In this document: piece after piece, positions 51,001 to 61,800 of the stretch
Layout of the letters: every line of letters begins with the position of its first letter
How positions within the stretch are numbered: position 1 is the first letter of the stretch
Origin: Apus apus
Lineage: Eukaryota > Chordata > Aves > Apodiformes > Apodidae
Direction: 5' to 3'
DNA length: 64,000 nucleotides
NCBI RefSeq assembly: GCF_020740795.1
Contig: NC_067295.1
Location: 124,001 to 188,000 of the forward strand
The notes under the pieces: model-generated
Database searches by the model: none
Told to the model about the DNA's origin: nothing
What the model saw: the letters and a program-made list of their open reading frames with translations, nothing else
Translations under genes and position numbers: made by a program

Positions 51001-52884
51001 AGGTGGTATTTTAGTAATTCTTTCTTTACCATTCTCTCTGCTTACTGTTTTTTACAGCTTGATACCTGCAGCATCAATACTTTTCACCTCCAGCTCCAGA
51101 GGCTCAGAATATGCTTTTCATGGAATTTTGGAAAAAAAAATATTGCAAATTTGCAGTTCCTATAACTTCCATTAATAATTCTGATACTGAAGTGACAGGA
51201 ATAACTTATTAATCACTTAAACTGAAACAGACCTCTAAAGAGAACTCGAGAGGCAACTGTAGATTTTACACTGGTCATTAAGAGAATTAGCTAATTTGAA
51301 AGTGGTCGTAAGTTCAAAGGAAAACAAGGTCCAACTTTTCCCACTGACTTCACTCATAACAGAAATTTCTTCCTAGTCCTGTTGCCTCAGAGCACATGCT
51401 GCTCTCCCTACAGGAGTTTTGGGCAGCACTCAGATCTGTGTGCAAGGCCCCCCCCAAAGAGACAGGATGACAGAAGACATTTGGTGATGCTCAAGACAGA
51501 TCGGCCCCAAGGGTGTATATGTGCTTTACTGAACTGCAAGTCATTAAAATTATGTGGTTGTCACTTTGTTTCATTTTGACTTTTTCATTTTACACTGACT
51601 TTAGAATTTTGTAACTTTGTTCAATTTTTCTCATTAAGTTTTAACATTTTATTTTGAGCCCTCAATAGGCTCTTCAAAGGGCCCTGGAACAAGCACTGTT
51701 TGTTCCAGAGTCCTGAACAACATACTTTTGCTACCTTAGCCTAACTTTACTCTTCCATATAGATGGGGTTTTAAAACCATTACTTTCCTTTAGAGAGGGG
51801 AGCAGGTATTCATAAGCTGATCAGCCCTGCTAATTAGCATTCTTCTATGCTATTATGTTGATCAGTCAGAGGGACTACTGTTCCTAGGTAGCTGGCAAGC
51901 TGCAAGTGTATCTTTGGGCAAGAATCTGTTAACAAAATTCAGAAGAGGAATGTTTTTTTACTGTGAAGGGAATAATTAAGTGTCCTAAACCCAGATACAT
52001 CTAAGATGAATTGTCCATCCTTGGCAGCTTCAGAAACAAAAATCAAATACTTTTAACAGTTAGATCTCGTTTGGTCCAAACTGAAATTAGTACAGGGTAA
52101 TTCCCTGGCTTGTGTTACACAAAATTCAGTCCAGACACCAGTGGTACCATATGGCAGCAAGACAGAACTCTAAATTAATCTTTTCTGCTAATTTAGGTTT
52201 GAAGCAGGTCCAGTGCTCTGGCTAGAAGCAGCATGTAAAATGCTAAACTTGCACCTGTTCTATGCAGACACTTGTCACTGCTGCTTTCTGTCCAGCTGAC
52301 CTGTTCAGAGAGCCAGCTCTGAGTCAGCTGCAGCCCTTGTGTGGAGTTGGAACCAGCGGAAAGGTAGAGGGACTGCACAGCACAGTCCTGAGCTAAGGGG
52401 CTCACACCAGGACAGGCTCAGCCCCTGTACCTGGCTGGCTTGCCAACAGCAGCCATAAGTCCTGGGGATATCCTGGTCTTGGCCACCAGAGCAAAGGCAT
52501 TTTTTGTGGGGGAAATCCTGCTCTAAATGTCAACAGGAGACATTTTGATGGAAGGCAGGCATGGCCTCTGCACTCTCCGCACTGGTACTGCTCCTTGGAG
52601 TGCTATACAGTCTGCCTGAGCTCTACCTAGCCATGCACTTTCTTGTGTCTGTCCTCCATTGCCCATGGAGACTCTTCCATAACTCATTATCTCATGGAAT
52701 CCTCTCCCCTAGAACCTATCTTGTCCCATGGCAACCTTGTGCCATGCATATCCCAGCAGAGCCTGTGTCAATGACCAAAAAGATAAGTCCTGTGGGTGCA
52801 CACCCCAGAAGAGGTATCTGGGAACTTACTGTACTGGAATAAGACGAAGAAGGAAATGCTCTGGAGCCACAGTTTGTTTCTCAT
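41133..52884 (-). CDS. IL21R: IL21R, interleukin-21 receptor (8 coding exons, complete)
   Basis: Type I membrane receptor for IL-21 on B, T and NK cells; pairs with the common gamma chain and activates JAK1/JAK3 and mainly STAT3. Exons 52830-52884, 50377-50482, 49548-49744, 48116-48267, 47250-47427, 45994-46090, 45106-45190 and 41133-42047 join in frame to 594 residues (593 with the alternative acceptor; human 538 from memory). Order: signal peptide about 1-18; cysteines C21, C27, C37, C67, C83; fibronectin domain with WSEWS at 215-219; membrane segment about 238-258; box 1 IIPDPAHFF (271-279); long tail. IL21R identity is clear from IKPQPPFNLT (human IKPAPPFNVT), LWKKM after the membrane, SIDTVTV (376-382), DSGFVDSDCGSPVDCEF (535-551) and SYVKQWV (574-580; human SYLRQWV). 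Y575 with Q at +3 matches the human STAT docking tyrosine. It appears intact. Confidence 0.97.
42778..42835 (-). mobile_element. CR1 LINE 3'-end fragment
   Basis: Plus-strand AGAATCACAGAACTGCTTTG then GTTGGAAAAAACC and AAGATCACCAAGCCC, the reverse complement of a diverged CR1 tail, in IL21R intron 7. Confidence 0.75.
45106..45190 (-). CDS. IL21R: IL21R coding exon 7 (box 1)
   Basis: 85 nt, residues 263-290: LWKKMACIIPDPAHFFKPLY then LVHNGDFK (human LWKKIWAVPSPERFFMPLY). Box 1 recruits JAK1. The acceptor is CTCTTCCAG and the donor GTATAA. Confidence 0.96.
45994..46090 (-). CDS. IL21R: IL21R coding exon 6 (transmembrane)
   Basis: Residues 230-261: AVTQASGV, then the membrane segment EWLLLFGGVVAITVSITTF, then LAKQR. 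The acceptor is CCTCCAGCAG, two AGs three bases apart, so the exon may start at 46090 or 46087; both keep the frame. Confidence 0.93.
47250..47427 (-). CDS. IL21R: IL21R coding exon 5 (WSXWS motif)
   Basis: Residues 171-229: NQKTKAVHEDKRTLVILPWE and onward, with GFLGFWSEWSPLLKLKT. WSEWS is at 215-219. The acceptor is ATTTCCAG and the donor GTATAT. Confidence 0.96.
47848..48103 (-). mobile_element. CR1 LINE fragment beside IL21R exon 4
   Basis: About 255 bp of CR1 3' sequence on the minus strand (sense with IL21R). From the exon side it reads GGCTTTAAACTGGAGG, then the GTTAGGTTAGACATTAGG block, and ends CATTCTATGAG at 47861 with a few tail bases beyond. The 5' edge lies about 11 nt past the exon 4 donor. 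Confidence 0.9.
48116..48267 (-). CDS. IL21R: IL21R coding exon 4
   Basis: Residues 120-170: IKPQPPFNLTAVFSEGYNIS and onward, ending RYKRRTDTWE (human YRNRGDPWA). Start of the second fibronectin domain. The donor GTAAGT is about 11 nt from a CR1 copy. Confidence 0.96.
49548..49744 (-). CDS. IL21R: IL21R coding exon 3
   Basis: Residues 54-119: WFPEEDPENTVAACSLLQLP and onward, ending SFYMAEN (human SFLLAES). Includes C67, C83 and the sequon N75. The acceptor TTTTAG follows a tract made of a (CAAA)n microsatellite. Confidence 0.95.
49756..49779 (+). repeat. (CAAA)n microsatellite
   Basis: About five to six CAAA units. On the IL21R sense strand this is GTTT repeated, directly before the exon 3 acceptor. 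Confidence 0.9.
50377..50482 (-). CDS. IL21R: IL21R coding exon 2
   Basis: Residues 19-53: ITCFENLTCFVDYVQTLSC and onward, ending SYHLTAT (human DLVCYTDYLQTVICILEMW). Carries the first cysteines and the sequon N24. The acceptor is CCTACAG and the donor GTACGT. Confidence 0.95.
52830..52884 (-). CDS. IL21R: IL21R first coding exon (signal peptide)
   Basis: MRNKLWLQSISFFVLFQY, a short signal peptide, with a GTAAGT donor. The exon itself begins at 52904 after a strong TTTTTTTTTCCCCCAG acceptor, giving 20 nt of 5' UTR, so at least one non-coding exon must lie further out, as in human IL21R. Confidence 0.9.
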
Positions 52885-53455
52885 GTTGGTTCTGACTGGG
52901 TGTCCTGGGGGAAAAAAAAATAAATTAGAATAAATCCAATAACCAAACAATTAAAAGTTCAGCTCACCCATCTACTCATATGTTGGGGTGGAATTAATGT
53001 TGCTTTCAATTAAATGTCTAAAAGTAGAGTGCCTCATTTAGGCAAGTCATCTCAGCTCTCCTGTATGTACCTACCCCATGGGCTAAGGAGGGATGACCAA
53101 GAGCCCTGCCAACAGGCCACAAACCTGGTCAGTGAAACCTCTGCTCCTTGCCAGCAGCTTGTGCACGAGAAAGCAGCCAAGTGGCTGCAGCTTCAGTCCA
53201 TCCATGCAACAGGAAAGCACTTAGGTGAAATGCTAGCCCACTTTTTTTGTTGGTTTCCTGCAGCTAGAAATGGCTTGCAACTTGGAGAAGTGACACTGCT
53301 GTGGCCTGAATGTCTGTACAATGAATTAGTCAGAGTCTGAATGACACTGTGGGCCTGTATGAGCAAGGCTTGTGAGAACTCATTGAGTTGGCCCACCCAT
53401 GGCTAAACAAGCATGAAATACTTAGTTAAGGGACTCCAGGAAGGCAGACCAGACC

Positions 53456-53487
53456 AAAATAAATAAATGAATAAATAAATAAAATAA
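53456..53487 (+). repeat. (AAAT)n microsatellite
   Basis: About seven AAAT/AATA units with one A-to-G change, upstream of IL21R. Confidence 0.9.
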
Positions 53488-54123
53488 CAGCCTCCCATGT
53501 GGCACAGAAGAGAACTATGTACAAGCCCTGACTTCAGGGGAAGTGATGGAGTTTGTTGAAGAGAAGCTACAGAAAAGTTTTCAGGGAAGAGGACAGTAGG
53601 ATGTTTACAGCAACATGAGGAAGGAGCATCACATACAAACGACTGCTCAGCCCACAGCCCCTGCTCCAAGACTAGGCCCTCAAGCCACATAACACATGAA
53701 GGCTGCATTTTCAGTGTTTAAATTCTACAGAAGATGTGCACAGAAAGACTTAAAATGAGCTTCCTGAAGAGCTGTTGATGCCTGGTACAGATTTCAGCAC
53801 AGTTTTCTCAAGCTATTCTGAAATGGATTAGGCTGCCCGCAGACAAGACTTTGGAGAAGTAACCTGTATTATTTTGGGGAGATGCTTCCGTTGGAAGCAA
53901 GTTGCAAGGATGTACAAGCAGCAGGGAGGGCCCATATACCATGCCAAGAGCAGCAGCACTTGCAGTGACTGGACAGACAGGAGTGTCTCTACAGAGCCCC
54001 AAAGCTCTGCAAAATCTCCTGCACTAGATTGCACAGTCACCTGTGAAAGTGATACTGGTGCAAATTGGGCAGCAAACTGCAGCCATCAGATGATACTCAG
54101 AGCTCCTTGCAGGGCCTGGTGCA

Positions 54124-54800
54124 GGTCACAGAATGGTTTGGGTCAGAAGCGACCTTTAGAGGTCATCTAGCCCAACGCCCCTATAACAAGCAGGGACATC
54201 TTCAACTAGATGAGGTTGCTCAGAGCCCCATCAAAGCTCCAGGGATGGGGTATCTACCACCTCTTTGGGCAGCCTGTGCCAGTGTTTGAACATCTGCATT
54301 GTAAAAATATTTCTTCCTGATATCTAGTCTAAACCTCTGCTCGTTCAGTTTAAAACTGTCATCCCTTGTCCTATTGCTACAGGCCCTGCTAAGGAGTCTG
54401 TCCCCATCTTTCCTAAAAGTTCCCTTTAAGTATTGAGAGGCCACAATAAGGTCTTCCCAGAGGCCTCTCTTCTCCAGGCTGAACAAACCTAAGTCTCTCA
54501 GCCTTTCTTCATAGGAGAGGTGTTGCATCCCTCTGATCGTTTTTGTGGCCTCCCCTGGACCCACTCTAACAGGTTCATGTCTTTCCTGCGCTGAGGACAC
54601 CAGACTGGGCACAGCACTGGAGGGGGTCCCACCAGAGCAGAGGGGCAGAATCCCCCTCCCTCAACCTTCTGGCCATGCTTCTTTTGATGCAGCCCAGGAT
54701 ATGACTGGCTTTCTGGGCTATGAGCACACATTGCTGGCTCACGTCGGCTCTTCATCCACCACTACCCCCAAGTCCTTCTCGGCAGGGCTGCTCTCTATCC
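54124..54800 (-). mobile_element. CR1 LINE, 5'-truncated
   Basis: Minus-strand CR1. The 3' end on plus reads CACAGAATGGTTTGGGTCAG and TCATCTAGCCCAACGCC; inside are broken ORF2 reverse-transcriptase pieces (e.g. SYEERLRDLGLFSLEKRGLW, SPESQSYPGLHQKKHG) in two frames. Degenerate; the far edge near 54800-54930 is uncertain. Confidence 0.85.
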
Positions 54801-55119
54801 CTTAATCCCCCAGCCTGTGTTGATACTGGGGGTCACCCTGACCCAGGAGCACAACCCAGGTCCTGGACTGCCTGTGGCTCCCCACCATCAGCAGCAAACA
54901 CTCAGACAGTCACTCAGCAGAGAGCGTGGCAGTGAGGCCTCTCCCACTTGGGGAACATTTGTGGTGTTAAAAAATTTCCCAGGTTTACTCAAATAATGAA
55001 AGCAAAATAAATTTAGCAGCCACCAAAAAGCCCCTGCAGGCACATGTGAACACAGAGAGCGGCTCTCAAGGCCCCGCAGTGTCCAGATGAGATCAGCGAT
55101 GCTCCCTCAGAAGGGGCCA

Positions 55120-55830
55120 CCAACCCCCCCGTGCTGCCCCTGCCCGGCGCCCCGAGGCCGCTCAGCCCGGCCAGGGCCCCCGCCTGCTGCCGGCGCCACA
55201 ACACCCCCTCTCCCCACACTGCAGCCCTTCTTTCTGCATCGTGCATTTCCCTCAGGAGACACCTTTTCTTGACCCCTCTGGTCCCAGCTCTCCAGGTTTC
55301 TCTGCACAGTGCCTGTTGCCAGCACCAGTGCTGGCGGTGCAGCCCCCCGAGACGCCGCCCGCTGCCCAGCCCCACTCATCCCTCCACTGCCCTTCTCCAG
55401 ACCTCATTCCTTGAGGAAGGCACCCTGTTATCCTGCCACCTGAAACCTGTTTGCCTGACTGCACGCACCATGAAAACAGACATCCTCAAGATGGACAGTC
55501 TCCTGATGCCGGTCTGCCCCGGCTCCCCACCGAGGGCCCCGTTCTGTGCCGACTGAGCCAGCCGCTGGGGCCTGGTGGTCATTAGGCCTAGAGGCACAAT
55601 ACAGGGGATTGTCCACTGCATTTTTAAATCATCCCTCTCCCTGTGAAACACCTGGAGCCCATTGCTGCTGGGCCCGGACTGCTCAGGGCTCCCCCAGCCC
55701 AGGATGCCGATGCCCTGCCCCGAGGGGCGCTGCCCGCGGCCCCGCACAGGCTCGGGCTGCGGGACGGGCTGGACAATCTCACCCCGTGCCCTGCTGCAGA
55801 AGCCCATCTCAGCACCACTGCCTTGTGACT
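55120..55830. promoter_or_regulatory. Moderately CpG-rich patch, candidate IL21R promoter region
   Basis: GC-rich block with scattered CpGs about 2.2-2.9 kb upstream of the IL21R ATG exon, in lower-GC surroundings. Its frames on both strands match nothing known. The promoter role is inferred from position only. Confidence 0.3.
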
Positions 55831-58800
55831 GACACACTCCCCAGTCTCAGCCACCTTGTAAGGGCAAGAAAGGCAACTTGCTGCCTCTTCCTCAGCCAAG
55901 GAAGGAAGGGTTGGGCCCTCAAAGAGCTCTGCAGACCTATTGCTTCTTTTGGAACCCAACTGACAGTGCCTCCAGTGTTATGTGTTCAAGACAGTTCTGT
56001 ATCTGCCTCATTTTACCTCTATTCCTGTCTAAATGGACAGAGCAATGCAAGCAAAGTCTTTTCTGCTTTTAGCTATTGGACTCTTGTTTCTTTAAAGTGC
56101 CCTCCCTGTTTTCCTTCCTTTGCTCAGAGAATGATGCCATCAATCCAATGGGACAGGAAGGACTGAACAGGAAAAAGTCAGAGGAATAAGCCCAAACAGC
56201 TCCTTGTGGAAACGTCTTATGGAGATATCAGAGGCTGCCACTACACACTGGGGAGAGGTTAGCAAACAAGGTTGTGACCTAGAAGGAAGCCGTCTGAATA
56301 AGAGCACAATAGCAAAAATAAGACAGAAAAGCAATAGGATCTGCTAACACAGGTGAACCAAGGAGACAGTACTTCCTCAGCTGGGACTCTGCTCATGTCT
56401 TACCCTTGTCAGTGCTCTCAGATTAGTTTAACACTTACCTCCTTCACTTTTTACACATTTCTCCTACCTCGGTGTCGTGGGGAAAGACTGCTACCTCCAA
56501 GAGAACCATAGACAGTGTCAGTGTGATTCATGTCTGACGTCCTGGCTGTGTTCTGGGTTCTGGTAACAAGACATGGATGTGTGTGGAGAAGGGCTGGGAA
56601 AGATGCAGCTCTGCAGCTGTCTCTGAGGTCTTTGATGGCTGGAAGACCTCATGGCTTCACAGAGGTTTGTGGCAGCCCCTGTTCTGAAGCTTTCTCCAGT
56701 CAGGCCCTCTGCAAGCCTCAATCCTGGTGTATGTTTAAGACCCCCACCTTTCCTAAACTCAAAATCCCTTAGTTTGTCACACCCCATTTGCTTTCATCTG
56801 CCAGCACCCTTCTCGTGATTGTTCACTTGGAGGGAAGAATGGCAGTGGGCAACGAGCAGAGGCAGGAACTCACTCCCTGTCTGGGATTAGTAAAGTCCTT
56901 TTTACCACCTCATTTCAATTTATCAGTGAAATGTGGATTCCAAGACAGCTCCATGCATTCTTGAAACTCAGTTACTTAATTCTTATAAAATGTCAAGCAC
57001 TGTACAGCTGCTAAGCACCATTGTTGCAAACTCTGTACCGTCCTAGGGAGCTGGTTGTGACAGCACAGTAATGGAGTTGATTAGCCACTCATACAGATGT
57101 GCACAAGTAAATTATGCTACAAGGCTTTAATATACCAGGTAATAGGGAACAGGACCAATACAGAGACATTTATGAAGATTATTTTTTTTAAGAATCTGGA
57201 AATATGGTGCTATAAGTTGCCAAAGCTCACATTTTGAAAAGCCTCCAGGAAAACATATGCACTTAAAAAACCACCACCACCACAAAAAAGTCAATTAAGA
57301 ATTCAGCTTAAATAAAATAGAAAAAACAAATCTGGTATTTCCAAGCAAGCTAAAGTATATATAATAGCTATAGCCAAGGAAAAAAAGAGTCAAAGTCTCT
57401 CTGTCCATCAGTTATGCAGAAAACCAAGCTTTCTTCTAAAAAAAAAAACACAACCAAAACCAGAATGTGCACTGCCATCACAAAAAGTAACAGGGAGAAA
57501 GAAGGATTCTCTAGCTGTCCAGTAGAGGCCAACAACCACAGCAGGGGCACAAGGGACACTTTAGCTACAGGAAAGATTTACAGTGAAGTCACAGATGCAA
57601 AGCAGTAACAAACTGGCAGCAGGGAAAATTGGTGGAAACACGGACATTACCTTGCCACATCCTTTCAGCTGTCCATTTCAGCCCTCACACACTTCCACAG
57701 CTGGCCTGGCTAAATCATTACTGCAACTGCAGACCCTGGATGAGTGAGAGCTGGGGAGCAGGTCTGTCTCCTCAGTGCTGAGCAAGAGCAAAGCCTACCT
57801 GTGTGCCAGCAAGGGCTGTGCTGTGTTGGAATCCACTGATACATGGTGCTGACGTCAGCTGTACCAGTATTACTGTGCAGACCAGAAGGATGTGGTGAGC
57901 AGAGCAGGCAATGAATTTGGGTCCAAACACCCACACATTTGTTACTGTATTGCTCTGCTCTCTTACGTGAGAAAGAGGTGGGAGAGTAGATAAAAACTCA
58001 CAAGCCTCTGATCTAAAGGCCATAGTGGAGCTGGTGGAGTGGGGAGGCAACAGTGTGAAGGCTTTAAATGGTTAAGCCCAACTATACAGTGTAGTGTGTA
58101 CCACACTGGAGACAGTCGAGTGCCCCCACGCTCTGCTCCCACCTGCCCTGGGACCAGGGCAACAGCAAAGACTTGGTGCAGCACAGCATAACCCAGCTGG
58201 GCAGCCCAGGGCAGCAGGGCCACCCAGACCTCAGGGCTCCCTGGACAGCTATAAGGGAAATTTCAGACATGGGAGAGTCATGGCTGGTCAATCTGGTACA
58301 AAACATTTTGTAGTAGTTAAAGAACAAAATAAATCCCATCCTTCACATGGGCAGGGATGCAGCAATCACAGGCCATAGGAGACACAAGTTGCCAGAAGAT
58401 GCTCAAGACAGAAGGTCCCAGCTCCCTGTTCAGCAGTAGCTGCTGTCTCATGTACTAATAAGATATTTGAAAAACAATCAGGAGCTTACTGCTTCCAGCA
58501 TACATAACATCTATTTAAAAAAAGAGACATCCAGACTGAAAAGGCTGCTGATCCCAGTTAGGAGCAGTGAGTAACACAGCCGCGGGGAACTGCTAATAAC
58601 AGTACAAAAGAGAGCAGCTCTGATTCCTGTGCTGATATATAGGCAGGAACAAGGTGAGTGTCACTATGTCAGAGGATGTTTCCAGGAGATTGAAAGAGTT
58701 AACAATGTGGTAGAGGTTGTATAAAAGGAAGTAGGGTATTCTGGGCCATAAAGCAGGCCAGCAGGTCTAAAACAAAACTATTAGAAAAGCTAACAAGGGA

Positions 58801-61800
58801 TTCAGTTAATATACAACAAAAGGATAATAATACAGGATAATTACAGCCTAAGCAGTTATACAGAAAATGTTAGTGCAACAGTGATTTTTCATTTTTAATG
58901 AGTTGAGAAAACAGGCATTTAGGTGCAATATGCTTAAATGTATAAAGCAACTGGTCTTAAGAGTACCACCAGTATTCTTGTTTTTAAAAATAGCTCTGCT
59001 ATATCAAATGTATATTATTGCATGTTAAAAGCAGTGTGTATTGTGCCTCCCAGACGATCACTTTTTGGACTAATCACATCTGCTGCCCCTGTCCTCCTTC
59101 CTCTGCACAAATAATGGTTCTATCACAGCTTGGAGGAGTCTTGTGTAACAGTGGGGCAAAAGCCACACTGCTGTCATGCTCACCAGAGAAAGATACCACT
59201 GCCTGCCTGGGAAATGCCTAGTCAGCTGCTCAGTCTCACTGACCTGTGCTGTCCCATGCTGCACGCAGCAGTGACCACCTACACAGCCCTTTGGCAGCAT
59301 CACCTGAGACAAGTCTTTTCTAGAAGCTTGGGCCTGACACCACAGCTGTGACCCACAAAGCATGCAGGGGAAGAGCTGGTCTCTCTTACAGAGATTCTGC
59401 TCCAAACATGATAAGGAATAGCTGTTGGGCTAAGCAAGGGGATCTTTCTCATGCCTGCTGTAACAGTGCACAGCCAGCACACAGGCCAGCCCAGGCCAGC
59501 AGCAACCTGGCAAGCATGGTCAAGAGCCACCTGCCCTGGCATCTGTTGTTCCCAGGTGTGAGTCAGGGCCATGGAGGTATTTACTGCATAGAGACTAGGA
59601 AGGAGAGGTAGGACTGAAGGTAGGTAATGAGCCTGAGGAGAGGGAGACAGTGACAGTTGGAACTTCTTTTTCTAAGATTGTTAATTTTAATTTAAGAAAG
59701 CTTAAGTTCCACTGACTGCCAGAATTCAGATGTGTAGTTTCCCTTCTGTGATGTGCACTGCTGGTGAAGCATCAAGCCAAGAGAAGCATTAAGGACTTGC
59801 CAGAAGGCTGGAATAGCTCATCACGCATGGATGAGTCAAAATTTCACGGCTGATTATCTTCTGTCATCTAGCACTGTGCCTACACGTGTGTGCAAGTACA
59901 CACATGTGAAACCTCAAGAACAACAAGTAGCCTTGTCCCTGCAGAGCAACTGCTGAACATATAACCAGCTCTTCAGTCTGAGGGAGCCCAGCACAGCTTC
60001 ACCTGTCAGATCTCCCTCAGTGACTGGGAGGGACTGTATCACCCATATCCAGCCTGGGAAGTGCTGGATAGGACACACATGCAGGATGTCTAGGAAATCC
60101 TGATACCTGTTGCCACCTGGAGCACAGGGAAGGCTTGGTAGATTCTGCTAAAGTTATGGATGACCCACAAGCATTTTGCCACAGCTGGAAGAAGGGCAAC
60201 ATCTGTGTGTATCGATCAGCAAAAATAGATACACACAGGAAACAATAATCACAGCTGACAATTCCTTTCTCTAGAGGAGAGAATGAGTGACACTTGCAGT
60301 TACCAAGTTCATGATGTGAGGAAAAAAACCCCACACAAACAGTACTACCTCTGTATTTTCTTACTGTCACAATGGAATGAAAAAATATCCTCAGCATTAT
60401 CAAAGATACAGACCTGGTATAACTCTAAGGTCAAAGGCACCTTTACTGGCTGATGACATTTAGGAGGAAGATAATCATACATTACAATAAGTAATGAGTA
60501 AAAAATGGCAGAACAGCTGAGACATGAGTAACAGCATTCTAGTGGAAGAGAAAGCAATAGAAGAAACCACCTCAAAGCTCAGGAAATGGGGTAAAATATG
60601 AATGAGCCAGGCAGAAAGCGGAGGTGTTAGTCAGCAAAGCAGCAGGGTGACAAACAACAAAGCTGTGAGCTGACAACAGGATGCTGTACAGAGGAAGGAG
60701 CACATTGCTTTCCATCTGGGGGATGCCGAGTGCCACCAGCAGAGACCCAGCACCCTGCCCTCCTGCCTTCCTTGCCTTTGCCAGTTGTCTTTTTGTAGCC
60801 AGCAACACTGGGCTCGGCTTCTTGTTTCCCCCAGTATATATAAAGTCTGAACCCATTCTGCCCAAAGGTTTTAGTAGGACACCACTTTGGCTCCTACCAG
60901 AGGAAAAGGACTTACCTTCACAGAGCTGCATCTATGCATGTCTTACTCACACAGAGGGGATTGCACAGAGGCTTGTATCTTCTCTAAGGAAATTACCAGA
61001 CACGGGCTGGTAAACAGAAACAGGAATGACTGTGCCTGTGAACTCACCCTGCACATCTGGAACAGAAACCTACAGCTCTGCTCAGGCTCAAACCCACCAC
61101 TTTCATTTGCACCATGCAAAATATGCCCACAGGACCTCCCCAAGTGCTCTCTACATTCTATACATTCAGCCCACAGGAAAGCATGGTCTCCCCAAGACAG
61201 CCTCCATACCACCCTGCTCTGAGAGCCTAGAGCCCCTTGCATAGCCCACAGGCAGGGCTCTCCCTCCATCTGTTTGTCAGAGCCCTGCCCCACAGCTGGG
61301 TTCCTGCAGCTTCACAACCTAAGCATCCGCCTCTTCTCTGTTCAGCTGATGTGTCCCATCCTCTCCACTCTGAGCTATCACAGCCACCTTCAGACTGATC
61401 CCAGGTCACACCTTGTCATTGTGCTTCCAAAGAGCACCAACTCCACACAAGGTCAGCATGTCCATCACACATTCCCACAGGGCTCACCTGAGTCACCAGT
61501 GCTGGCAAAATTCACTGCTCCTTTCATGCAGGTTGGTGGAAAAATGACCCATTTAGAGCCAACATCCACCAGCTTGTCCCAGATCTCTGCTCGCAGGGTT
61601 ACACCAAGACCAGAATTCTGCTGCTGGCATTGCTAAGACAATGAAATTGCATCACATCAGTGTATCTGCATCCAGATCAGCACTGGCAAAGATAGTGTTC
61701 AGCAAGAAGAGGCTGAAGGTTGTTGCTACAAAATGCAGGGGCTGGGGGATTCCGTGCTCCACAGTGGTGTTGGTTGTGGTGTGAAGTTCTTGCTTGAACA

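Larger units (their letters stand above)
42048..52829 (-). other. IL21R introns
   Basis: Introns of about 0.8-3.1 kb. They hold two CR1 fragments (near 42778 and 47848-48103) and a (CAAA)n microsatellite before exon 3. No other gene or RNA was recognised. Confidence 0.75.

Noticed and set aside
55013..56166. Overlapping frames of 110-206 codons on both strands upstream of IL21R.
   Set aside because: GC-rich composition, no recognisable domain, and frames open on both strands; no splice structure links them to IL21R.
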